Below, in pieces: positions 8,381 through 16,457 of a stretch of DNA of 64,000 bases. The translations under genes and the position numbers were made by a program. This DNA comes from Microbispora amethystogenes. Lineage in GTDB: Bacteria; Actinomycetota; Actinomycetes; Streptosporangiales; Streptosporangiaceae. Numbering within the stretch: position 1 is the stretch's first letter; each line of letters begins with the position of its first letter. The stretch covers positions 43,227 to 107,226 of the forward strand of contig NZ_BOOB01000050.1 of NCBI RefSeq assembly GCF_016863015.1, read 5' to 3'. The notes below the pieces were generated by a model. That model had not been told where the DNA came from, did no database searches, and was given only the letters and a program-made list of their open reading frames with translations.

Positions 8381-10051
8381 TCACTTGGGGAGCCGGACCG
8401 ACAGGGCGTGCCGGAAGACGTCGCGGGGGTCGTAGCGCTTCTTGATCTTCTGCAGCCGGGGGTAGTTGCCCTTGTAGTAGAGGGTCTCCCAGGAGACGCC
8501 CGACGTGTTCCACTTCGGGTCCGCCAGGTCGGCGTCCGCGTAGTTGATGTAGCTTCCGGCGTTCACCGGTCCGTCCACGGGCACGCCGCCCGAGCCGGCG
8601 TACACGTCCCGGTAGAACTCCCGCATCCAGCCGATGTGCCGGGCGTCGTCGTCCGGTGAGGCCCAGCCACCGGTGGTGAAGTAGGCGCGGAGGATCGCGT
8701 CGCGGGTGGCGGTCGCCGTCGCGTCGGAGGCCACCGCGTTGATCCGCCCGCCGTAGCCGGTGAGGCTCAGGTTGGCGCCCGGGTTGGTGTAGTCCTCGCG
8801 GCTGAGATGCCGGTAGACGGCGGCGATCTGGCGGTCGGTGAAGCCCTTGCGCAGGTCGGCGGCCTTGTTCTTGGACCGGCCCGCGGGTTCGTTCACCCAG
8901 TTCGCCTCGTCCAGGTAGGGGAGCAGCTCCAGCGTGTCGGACGCCGGCTCGATGCCGATGCCCGCCGTCATCGCCTTGGCGTGCGCGGCCATCAGGCTCT
9001 CCACGCCCGCGACGCCGGCGTCGCCGCCCACGATGAAGCCGAGCTGCCCGGCGGAGCGGTGGCTCGCCAGGAGAACCCCCCAGAGAGCGGCGTACGGCGA
9101 GCTCGGCGCGCTGTTCGCCTCGTACCAGTCGCAGTAGTTGCGCAGGAGCCGGGAGAAGGTCTTCTCGTCCATCGACTCCCACGGCCACATGACGATCCTC
9201 CTGCGCATGGCGGCCGGGGCCTTCGGCAGCAGGCGCGCCGGATCCGTGCCGTCCGCGCCGGGGGAGCCGTCTGGGGAGCCGTCTGGGGAGCCGTCCGGGG
9301 AGCCGTCTGGGGAGCGCAGCCAGAATCGCGTCACGACGCCGAAGTTGCCGCCGCCTCCGCCGGTGTGCGCCCACCACAGGTCCCGCTCGGGGTCTCCGGC
9401 GTCGCGCGTCGCCACGACCACCCGGGCCCGGCCGGAGGCGTCGACGACCACGACCTCCACCGCGTACAGGTGATCGGCGGCCAGGCCGTACCTGCGGGAG
9501 AGGAAGCCGTAGCCGCCGCCCGTGATGTGGCCGCCGACCCCGACCGAGGGGCAGGAGCCCGCGGGGATCGTCACGCCCCAGCCCGTGAAGAGCGCCTTGT
9601 AGACCTGTCCCAGCGTGGCGCCCGCTCCGACGGCGAAGGCCCTGCGCCGCTCGTCGTAGGTGACGCCGGACATGGGCGACAGGTCGATCAGCGTCTCGAC
9701 CTCCGGCGACGCGGTGAAGTTCTCCAGGCAGTGCCCGCCGCTCCGTACGGCGATCCGCCGGCCCGCCGCCACCGCCCGGCCGACCGCCTCGGCGACCTGC
9801 TCGGCCGAGCCCACCACCTGCACGGACTGGGGCCGGCCCCGGAAACGCCGGTTGTGGCTGAGCAGCAGACTGTCGTAGCGGGGATCGCCGGGGCCGATGA
9901 CGACCGGCCCGAAGGGCCGTTCACATCCGTCCGCGGACGGGGCGGCCCTTGCCGGGCGTGCCACGGCGGGCACGCCCGCCGCCGACGTGAGCGCGGCGGC
10001 TCCGCCGACGGTGGCGCCGGTCAGGAAAGCACGACGTCCCAAACCCTCCAC
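8381..10051 (-). CDS. Tat-exported BBE-type FAD oxidase, probably bicovalent flavin
   Basis: A 556-residue vanillyl-alcohol-oxidase-fold flavoprotein with an FAD_binding_4 domain and a C-terminal berberine-bridge segment (YYKGNYPRLQKIKKRYDP). RSGGHCLENF carries the histidine for 8-alpha attachment and SCPSVGVGGHITGGG the cysteine for 6-S attachment, suggesting bicovalent FAD. The N-terminus GRRAFLTGATVGGAAAL is a twin-arginine signal ending in an Ala-rich region. I chose GTG at 10051 because it has a strong GGAGAGGAGAC ribosome site; an ATG 120 bp upstream has none and would displace the signal peptide. Secreted enzymes of this family finish or activate toxic natural products outside the cell (NapU, SfmCy2), so extracellular oxidation of the product is plausible. 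Confidence 0.88.
   Translation of the reverse strand: MEGLGRRAFLTGATVGGAAALTSAAGVPAVARPARAAPSADGCERPFGPVVIGPGDPRYDSLLLSHNRRFRGRPQSVQVVGSAEQVAEAVGRAVAAGRRIAVRSGGHCLENFTASPEVETLIDLSPMSGVTYDERRRAFAVGAGATLGQVYKALFTGWGVTIPAGSCPSVGVGGHITGGGYGFLSRRYGLAADHLYAVEVVVVDASGRARVVVATRDAGDPERDLWWAHTGGGGGNFGVVTRFWLRSPDGSPDGSPDGSPDGSPGADGTDPARLLPKAPAAMRRRIVMWPWESMDEKTFSRLLRNYCDWYEANSAPSSPYAALWGVLLASHRSAGQLGFIVGGDAGVAGVESLMAAHAKAMTAGIGIEPASDTLELLPYLDEANWVNEPAGRSKNKAADLRKGFTDRQIAAVYRHLSREDYTNPGANLSLTGYGGRINAVASDATATATRDAILRAYFTTGGWASPDDDARHIGWMREFYRDVYAGSGGVPVDGPVNAGSYINYADADLADPKWNTSGVSWETLYYKGNYPRLQKIKKRYDPRDVFRHALSVRLPK
9261..9308. repeat. Four tandem 12-bp repeats inside the flavin oxidase gene
   Basis: Four head-to-tail copies of GGGGAGCCGTCT (one with a single change) encode a Pro-Asp-Gly-Ser tetrapeptide repeat. 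The repeat sits in a loop between the FAD domain and the substrate domain. The frame is kept, so copy number could vary without loss of function. Confidence 0.9.
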
Positions 10052-10742
10052 AGCCTGTCTCCTCTCCGCGGCGCCTCCCGGCAGCGCGTCCAGACGGGCG
10101 CCTCCTGGAGCCGCCTCACTCGCACGGGACGGCACGAACGCGGCGTGCCGTCGCGGCACCATCATGATCATTTACGTCATGGGGGCGCATCTCCTGAATT
10201 GCGGTCTTGCACAGCCGAAACCGCCCGCGTGAAAGCGAGTGCCACGCGCTCGCTCCGGTGGGCCATGTCGCTTCGCGCCGGAGTGACCGTGCCGGACGAC
10301 ACCGTTCGCCAAGGCCGTCGCCGTTCGCCAGGCCGTCGCTTCGGCCGCATCGGCGCTCCGGCCAGAGCCCGGCCGGGCCGTGCGGTGGCCGTCGGACGGG
10401 GGCCGGTCCCCGGGCGGGCGATGTGGGCGGGGAGGGCCGCACTTCAGAAGAGGCCCGGGGCAGGCACGGACGGTCATCCTGAGGACGTGGGTGGTCGCGA
10501 CGCCGATCCCACCAGGTCGGCGGCTACGTCCTTCCACGCAGTGTCCGGATCTGTGCCCGCAGTGCCCGGACCTCTGCCCGGCCCGCGTCCGCAGGGACCG
10601 GCCCGAGGTCCCGGCACTGTGACCGGCACTGTGTTCTGGGCCTCTGCCCGGAGCCGTGCCGGGCCCGCCCGAGGCGGTGCGGATGGCGTTCGCCGGTCCG
10701 GGAGTGCCCTGATCACCGCGAGACCGTGACAAGGAGACGACG
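10052..10742. promoter_or_regulatory. 691-bp divergent non-coding region with three tandem duplications
   Basis: The gap lies between the divergent flavin-oxidase and membrane-protein genes and no credible gene was found in it. It holds three contiguous duplications: about 19 bp at 10302-10338 (CCGTTCGCCAAGGCCGTCG), 21 bp at 10539-10580 (CAGTGTCCGGATCTGTGCCCG, three mismatches) and 12 bp at 10611-10634 (CCGGCACTGTGA). A short palindrome ATGATCAT lies near 10163-10171. Promoters for both flanking genes must lie here but were not identified. Confidence 0.6.
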
Positions 10743-11720
10743 ATGGCGCGTAGTGGCATCACGCATGATTCGTTCCGGGCCGCCGCACCGGCGGCGACCC
10801 CCGCACCGGCCGGAGGCCGGTTCCCGCCCTCGCGGGCACTGGTCGCCGTGCTGAGCGGCCTGGCCGGCTTCCTGCTGACCGTGGTCTGGTCGGCGGAGTT
10901 CGTCGACCGGACCATCGGCGGCAGCGTGGCCGGCTCGCTGCTGGGCCATCCGGCGCTGGAGACGCCGATCACGGGGGTGGTGGCCGGGACGGTCTTCGCC
11001 TTCGTCTCCGGCCTGGCCGGCACGTTCACCGCCTGCAATGTGGCCGTCTTCGGCGCGCTGGCGCCGATGCTGGGCGGGGCCGGCGGCCGGAGGCGCCGCC
11101 TGCTGCTCGCGCTCAGGCCGCTGGGGTGGCTGGCGGCGGGCATGCTGACCGTCTCGGCCTGCTACGGCGCGGTCGTCGGGTTCGTGGGCACTCGGATGCC
11201 GCAGTTCTCGACCACGCAGAACGCGGCGGGCGGGCTGTCGGCCCGGACCATCCAGTCGATGGTCATCTTCGGTCTGATCGGCCTGTCGATGACCTACCTC
11301 GGGCTCGCCGCGCTCGGCATCGTGCCCGACCCCTTCGACCGGATCTCCCGGCGCTTCCCCCAGGCGCGGGTGGTCTTCATGGGAGCGCTCGTCGGCGGTT
11401 TCCTGATCGGGCGGCCGTTCCCGCTGTTCCGGCACCTGTTCAGGGACGCGGCGGAGAGCGGCAACCCGCTGTACGGCGCGCTGGCCTTCGCCCTGCAGTC
11501 GATCGGCAACATCGCCGTCATGGCCCTGCTGTTCCTGATCCTGGTCTACTTCGCCGGAGGCCGGCTGCACCGGTGGCTGACCGCCACGCCGTACCGGCTC
11601 GCGGTCGTGACGGCGGCGCTGCTGATCGTCGCCGGTGTCTTCACCTTCCTGTACTGGGACGTCAGGCTTCTCGCCGGGCGCGGGGTCATCCCGTGGTACC
11701 CCACCGCTCCCTGGGCCTGA
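10743..11720 (+). CDS. Seven-helix membrane protein, CcdA/DsbD-like in pattern, unknown function
   Basis: A 325-residue integral membrane protein with about seven predicted helices (starting near residues 32, 80, 125, 160, 210, 260 and 290) and a short Pro/Ala-rich cytoplasmic start. The second helix region contains TFTACNVAVFGALAPML, a pattern reminiscent of electron-carrying CcdA/DsbD or TauE-like transporters, but it has no paired CxxC. The ATG has an AAGGAGACGACG ribosome site. It is followed 103 bp later by the first DUF1702 gene and is co-directional with the enediyne core. I do not recognise it as a standard efflux pump. Export of, or redox protection from, the product is conjecture. 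Confidence 0.75.
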   Translation: MARSGITHDSFRAAAPAATPAPAGGRFPPSRALVAVLSGLAGFLLTVVWSAEFVDRTIGGSVAGSLLGHPALETPITGVVAGTVFAFVSGLAGTFTACNVAVFGALAPMLGGAGGRRRRLLLALRPLGWLAAGMLTVSACYGAVVGFVGTRMPQFSTTQNAAGGLSARTIQSMVIFGLIGLSMTYLGLAALGIVPDPFDRISRRFPQARVVFMGALVGGFLIGRPFPLFRHLFRDAAESGNPLYGALAFALQSIGNIAVMALLFLILVYFAGGRLHRWLTATPYRLAVVTAALLIVAGVFTFLYWDVRLLAGRGVIPWYPTAPWA

Positions 11721-11823
11721 CGGTGATCCGGCAACAGGGCAATCCGGGAGATGCGCCCCAAATCAGCACGGACAAGGATGAGAACGTCACTTTCCGTCAA
11801 GGACCGAGCATGAGGGAGGACCG

Positions 11824-12825
11824 ATGCCGACCGCCTTCGGCTCGCTGCGCAGGCTTCTGCTGACGCCGTCGCTTCGGGACGTCACCTTCGAACGGCGTGG
11901 GTTCCCGGTCACGGCCACGGACGCGACCCGGCGGCTCGAGGCCGTCCCGCAGTCGGTCGTCTGCGGCTTCGAGTGGGGGATCGACGCGCAGGATCAGTGG
12001 GAGGTCGAGCGCCGGCTCGACCTGGTGGAGCCGGAGATGCGCGGCTTCGCGTACGAAGGCGCCACGATGGCCTTCACGATCCTCGACGCGATGGGCCCGC
12101 GACGCGGCGACCGTACGCGCCGCCTGCTTCTCGGGCCGGGCCGGCCGCACATCTTCCTCGCCTACATCGGCATCGGGTTCGCCATGGCGCGCCTGCCGAG
12201 GCAGCTGTGGAAGAAGGTGGTCCCGCACCTGACCGGGTCTCCGTACCACCCCACGATGAGCTGGCTCGCGGTGGACGGTTACGGGTTCGACCGCGCCTAC
12301 TTCGACACCCGGCGCTGGGTCGACCGCCAGGAGAGACCGGCCCCCTATGCGTGGGAGGGCTCGCCCGGCTACTTCCTGCGGGCGGTGGACCAGGGCATCG
12401 GCCGGGCGCTGTGGTTCATCCACGGCGCCGTCGCCACGGAGGTGGCCGCGGCCGTGGGCCGCTTCGCCTCCGGCAGGCGGGCCGATCTGTGGAGCGGAGT
12501 CGGGCTCGCCGCGGCGTTCGCCGGCGGATGCGACCCGGCCGGCCTGGCGCAGGTGCGGCGGCTGTCCGGCGAACACCACGCCGACCTGGCCCAGGGAGCG
12601 GTCTTCGCCCTCAAGGCCCGCCACTACTCGGGGTGCGTCCCCGCGCACACGGCGGCGGCCGCCGAGGCCTTCGCCGGGCTCTCGGTCGCGGGGGCCGTCG
12701 CCCTCGCCGACGACTGCGCCGTCGATCCCGGCACCAGGGGCGAGGTGCCCTCGTACGAGCTGTGGCGGCGCGGGGTGCGCCACCACTTCGCCGCCTCCGC
12801 CGGCGTCGCCCGGTCCGCGTCCTGA
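11824..12825 (+). CDS. unbL: DUF1702 enediyne biosynthesis protein (UnbL/E4 family), copy 1
   Basis: A 333-residue protein of the family found next to enediyne polyketide synthases (UNBL, SgcE4). It aligns along its whole length with the copy at 13441: LRRLLLTP near residue 8, RGFAYEGATMAF near residue 74, WLAVDGYGFDRAYFDTRRW near residue 143, DQGIGRALWF near residue 190, then a GVGLAAAFAGG segment. The biochemical function of the family is not established; it is associated with formation of the enediyne core. The ATG has a GAGGGAGGACCG leader. It is separated from the main operon by 615 bp, so the two paralogues may be expressed independently. Confidence 0.92.
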   Translation: MPTAFGSLRRLLLTPSLRDVTFERRGFPVTATDATRRLEAVPQSVVCGFEWGIDAQDQWEVERRLDLVEPEMRGFAYEGATMAFTILDAMGPRRGDRTRRLLLGPGRPHIFLAYIGIGFAMARLPRQLWKKVVPHLTGSPYHPTMSWLAVDGYGFDRAYFDTRRWVDRQERPAPYAWEGSPGYFLRAVDQGIGRALWFIHGAVATEVAAAVGRFASGRRADLWSGVGLAAAFAGGCDPAGLAQVRRLSGEHHADLAQGAVFALKARHYSGCVPAHTAAAAEAFAGLSVAGAVALADDCAVDPGTRGEVPSYELWRRGVRHHFAASAGVARSAS

Positions 12826-12884
12826 GGTCTCCCCAGGTCTCGTGGCGTCTCCTGGCGTCTCCTGATGTCCGCTGACGTCTCCTG
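12825..12884. repeat. Six 10-bp tandem repeats after the first DUF1702 gene
   Basis: Six head-to-tail decamers (AGGTCTCCCC, AGGTCTCGTG, GCGTCTCCTG twice, ATGTCCGCTG, ACGTCTCCTG) start at the stop codon and share GTCTCCTG. A 10-bp period places each copy on the same face of the helix. It could be a protein-binding array or simple slippage. Confidence 0.8.
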
Positions 12885-13440
12885 ACGGGAGTCTCCGGAC
12901 CGGCGCCCGGGCACCGGCTGCGAGATGTCGGCGCCACGCCCAGGTGTGGGCAACGCGGCTCGACGTGACCGGCGTCCCGGGTCCACCCCGGGACGCCGGT
13001 CGCATCGCCGGGTCCGCCGGCGGACGAACGACCCCGTCGCGGTCCGCGCGGGTCCTTTCCCGGCGCATCCCTCGGCGAAGGCCCACCGGTGAGTCCCAGG
13101 GCGAAACCCACGGCGTGCCCTTCGAACGGCGTACGCCCTGATGGCGCGGGCGGGATCGATGCTTCCCGATCGCCGTCTCCGCATCGCCGTGCCCCCATCG
13201 CCGTGCCCGGGTCTCCGGTGCCGCTCTGTCACGCCCGGAAACCGCCCGGAAAAGGGTCATCCGGATTACCGGTCGCGTCTGAATACATTCTTCCGGCGTG
13301 CTCGACAGCCATCTCACGTTTATTATGCCGCCCCGGCCCTCCGCACATTCGGAGATGACAGCGGTTCGGCCGCTCTGGTTACGCTGACGTGGATTACGAG
13401 AATCTGCACGCCGGAAATCAGAGGATGGCGGGAGGACGAG
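12885..13440. promoter_or_regulatory. Leader region of the enediyne core operon
   Basis: About 550 bp without a credible gene precede the seven-gene core operon and must contain its promoter. The stretch 13260-13440 is richer in A and T than its surroundings, with GTTTATTATG near 13317, TTACGCT near 13378 as a possible -10 and GAATACATTC near 13281 as a small inverted repeat. No clear -35 partner was found. An upstream in-frame extension of the downstream gene exists but lacks DUF1702 similarity. Confidence 0.45.
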
Positions 13441-14424
13441 TTGACCAAGGCAGCACGGGCCCTGAGGCGTCGCATGCTGACGCCGAACGTATCGGCCACA
13501 AGACTCGACATACGCGGTTTTCACGAGAAAAACCCAGCCGCCCGCGATCTTCTGGAGACGATCGGCCGGGTGTTTCTCACAGGTTTCGCGGACGCCGCCG
13601 AGGCACGTTATCCGGCGGACGCGGAAATTCGACTGGAAGAGATTCCGGACCGGTTCCGGGGATTCGCCTACGAAGGCGCCGCGATGGGGTTCGCCGTCGT
13701 CGACGCGCTGTCCCCCCTGGGCGGCCGGCGGATCGCCCGCTTCCTGGAAGGACGGGGGCGCGACCACGACTACATGGTCTACGTCGGCGTCGGATGGGCG
13801 ATGGCGCGGGTCCCGAGGTTCCGCTGGCCGCGCGCGGAGGAGATGGACCCTCTGCTGAAGTGGCTCGCGCTCGACGGCTACGGCTTCCACCAGGCCTACT
13901 TCCACACTCGCAGGTACGTCCACGAGCAGTACCAGGACCCGCGGTTCCCCTGGCCCGGGGGCGACGGGCGGGGGTACGCCCCGCACGCGATCGACCAGGG
14001 CATCGGACGGGCGCTGTGGTTCGTCGGCGGCACCGACGTCGACCAGGTCGCCACGCTCATCGAGAGGTTCCCCGAGCACCGGCGGGCCGACCTGTACAGC
14101 GGCACCGGGCTCGCGGCCACGTACGCGGGCGGCGCCGACGAGGCGGAACTGCGCTCGCTGGCGTGGCGCGCCGGGGAGTACCGGCCCCAGGTCGCCCAGG
14201 GTTCCGCGTTCGCGGCCGAGGCCCGGATCCGCGCCGGTCTGATCGTGCCCCACACGGGCGTCGCCACGGCGGTGTTCTGCGACACGACGCCGGAGGAGGC
14301 GGCCCGCGTCTCCCGTGTGGCGCGCCCCGGTGACGACGAGGCCAGGCGGGATCCCGCGGCCTACGAGATGTGGCGCCGGCGGGTCGCGGACAGCTTCGCC
14401 GAGTCCGGAAGGGTTTCACGATGA
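13441..14424 (+). CDS. unbL: DUF1702 enediyne biosynthesis protein (UnbL/E4 family), copy 2
   Basis: A 327-residue paralogue of the protein at 11824 and the first gene of the core operon. I start it at TTG 13441, which has a GGGAGGACGAG ribosome site and makes its N-terminus (MTKAARALRRRMLTPN) align with that of copy 1; the longer open frame upstream shows no family similarity. Shared landmarks are RGFAYEGAAMGF, WLALDGYGFHQAYFHTRRY and DQGIGRALWF. Its stop overlaps the next ATG by 4 bp. The role is a conserved but biochemically unresolved function in enediyne core formation. Confidence 0.92.
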   Translation: MTKAARALRRRMLTPNVSATRLDIRGFHEKNPAARDLLETIGRVFLTGFADAAEARYPADAEIRLEEIPDRFRGFAYEGAAMGFAVVDALSPLGGRRIARFLEGRGRDHDYMVYVGVGWAMARVPRFRWPRAEEMDPLLKWLALDGYGFHQAYFHTRRYVHEQYQDPRFPWPGGDGRGYAPHAIDQGIGRALWFVGGTDVDQVATLIERFPEHRRADLYSGTGLAATYAGGADEAELRSLAWRAGEYRPQVAQGSAFAAEARIRAGLIVPHTGVATAVFCDTTPEEAARVSRVARPGDDEARRDPAAYEMWRRRVADSFAESGRVSR

Positions 14425-16457
14425 CAGGGACACTCAGCCGGCTGCGCGGGCAACTGCCGGGAATCGTCGCGCTGGCCGTCATGGTCGTCGGCTTCCTGGT
14501 GGTCCGCCCGCCCGTGCCCTCCGCCGCCGAGACGGCGAGCGTGGCGCAGAGGTACGCCTTCGCGCCGATGTCCATCGGGATGCCGAGCGGATATCCCGAG
14601 CAGACGATCCGCAAGGTGAACAAGGACTACGCCGACATCGACGCCTGGATCTCCTCCGTCGGGGCCGGGATAGCGATGAACGACCTCGACGGCGACGGCC
14701 TCGCCAACGACCTGTGCGTCACCGACCCGCGCATCGACCAGGTGGTCGTCACCCCCGTGCCGGGAGCGCGCTCCGGCCGGTACGCGCCGTTCGCGCTGGA
14801 CCCGCGCCCGCTGCCGATGAACCACGCGATGGCCCCGATGGGCTGCGTCCCCGGCGACTTCAACGAGGACGGCAGGATGGACCTGCTCGTCTACATGTGG
14901 GGCCGCACCCCGATCGTCTACCTGGCCAAGGCCGGCGCCCAGACCGGCGCCGACGCCAAGAGCGGCGCCGACGCGAAGACCGACGCGGACGCGTTGACCG
15001 CCCAGGCGTACGTGCCGGTCGAACTGGTCCCCGGCTCGGGCACGGGCACCTACACGGGACCGCAGTGGAACTCCAACACGGCCGTCGTGGACGACTTCGA
15101 CGGTGACGGCCACGACGACATCTACATCGGCAACTACTTCCCCGACGGGCCGGTGCTCGACGACACCGTCAGCGGTGGCGTGTCGATGAACCGGTCGCTG
15201 TCCAACGCGATGAACGGCGGCGCGGACTTCGTCCTGCGGTGGACCGGAGCCACCGGCGGCTCCCGCCCGTCGGTCTCCTTCCAGTGCGTCGAGAACGTCC
15301 TGCCCGAGGACGTCTCCAAGGGCTGGGTGCTCGCCGCCGGAGCCAACGACCTCGACGGCGACATGCGGCCGGAGCTGTACCTCGCCCAGGACCACGGCAG
15401 GGACGCCCTGCTCCACAACCAGTCCACCCCGGGGAAGATCCAGTTCACTCCGGTGTCGGGCGTGCGCACGCCGATGACCCCCAAGTCCAAGCGGATCGGC
15501 GCCGACTCGTTCAAGGGCATGGGCGTCGACTTCGGCGATCTCAACGGCGACGGCGTCTACGACATGTTCGTCAGCAACATCACCACCTCCTACGGCGTGC
15601 AGGAGAGCAACTTCCAGTACATGTCGACCGCCCGTGACACCTCCGCCGTACGGGCGGACCTGGCCGGCGGCACGGCGCCGTGGGAGGACCGCAGCGCCGA
15701 GATGGGCACGGCCTGGTCGGGCTGGGGCTGGGACGTCAAGATGGCCGACTTCGACAACAGCGGCAGGCTCGCCATCGTGCAGGCGGACGGGTTCGTCAAG
15801 GGCCAGACCGACCGGTGGCCGCAGCTGCAGGAGCTGGCCGCGGCCAACGACCTGGTGGTGGAGCACCCCTGGCTGTGGCCGAACGTCAGGGCGAACGACG
15901 ACATCGCCGGCCACCAGACGCTGAACTTCTTCGCCAGGCGCGACGACGGCGGCGGGTACGCCAACGTGGCCGGGGATCTCGGCCTGGCCGTGCCGACGCC
16001 GACCAGGGGCATCGCCACCGGGGACGCCGACGGCGACGGCCGGCTCGACTTCGCCGTCGCGCGGCAGTGGGGCGAGCCCGTGTTCTACCACAACCAGAGT
16101 CCCTCCACCGGCTCGTTCCTCGGGCTGCGGCTGACCCGCGACCCCGCGCCGGGCGCCGCCGGGTATGCGCAGGGGACGCCGGACGGCCCGGGGACGCCGG
16201 CGGTCGGGACGCAGGTGACCGTGACCACGCCCGACGGCCGCAGGCTCGTCTCCCGGGTCGACGGCGGCAGCGGGCACTCGGGCAAGCGCAGCAGCGAGGT
16301 GCACGTGGGCCTCGGCCAGAACGTCTCGGAGCCCGTGCAGGTGCGGCTGTGCTGGCGCGACGGCACCGGCGAGATACGCGAACAGGAGCTGTGGCTGCGG
16401 CCGGGATGGCACTCGCTGCGCCTCGGCACGCAGGCGAAGGAGAGGCAGGCGGCATGA
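14421..16457 (+). CDS. unbV: ASPIC/UnbV FG-GAP repeat protein (enediyne E3 family)
   Basis: A 678-residue protein of the UNBV/SgcE3/E3 family, one of the five conserved enediyne cassette genes. A hydrophobic segment (LPGIVALAVMVVGFLVV, residues about 12-30) looks like a signal or membrane anchor, so the bulk probably faces outside. It is followed by about seven calcium-type FG-GAP/VCBS loops (NDLDGDG, GDFNEDG, DDFDGDG, GDLNGDG, GDADGDG and variants), predicting a beta-propeller. The C-terminal ASPIC/UnbV domain contains GTQVTVTTPDGR and the WRDGTGE region. A small Ala/Asp repeat insertion lies near residue 175 (positions 14935-15000). It is joined to both neighbours by ATGA overlaps. Confidence 0.95.
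   Translation: MTGTLSRLRGQLPGIVALAVMVVGFLVVRPPVPSAAETASVAQRYAFAPMSIGMPSGYPEQTIRKVNKDYADIDAWISSVGAGIAMNDLDGDGLANDLCVTDPRIDQVVVTPVPGARSGRYAPFALDPRPLPMNHAMAPMGCVPGDFNEDGRMDLLVYMWGRTPIVYLAKAGAQTGADAKSGADAKTDADALTAQAYVPVELVPGSGTGTYTGPQWNSNTAVVDDFDGDGHDDIYIGNYFPDGPVLDDTVSGGVSMNRSLSNAMNGGADFVLRWTGATGGSRPSVSFQCVENVLPEDVSKGWVLAAGANDLDGDMRPELYLAQDHGRDALLHNQSTPGKIQFTPVSGVRTPMTPKSKRIGADSFKGMGVDFGDLNGDGVYDMFVSNITTSYGVQESNFQYMSTARDTSAVRADLAGGTAPWEDRSAEMGTAWSGWGWDVKMADFDNSGRLAIVQADGFVKGQTDRWPQLQELAAANDLVVEHPWLWPNVRANDDIAGHQTLNFFARRDDGGGYANVAGDLGLAVPTPTRGIATGDADGDGRLDFAVARQWGEPVFYHNQSPSTGSFLGLRLTRDPAPGAAGYAQGTPDGPGTPAVGTQVTVTTPDGRRLVSRVDGGSGHSGKRSSEVHVGLGQNVSEPVQVRLCWRDGTGEIREQELWLRPGWHSLRLGTQAKERQAA

Noticed and set aside
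13141..13440. A 100-codon N-terminal extension of the second DUF1702 protein
   Set aside because: The extension shows no similarity to copy 1, whereas TTG 13441 has a good ribosome site and gives end-to-end alignment.
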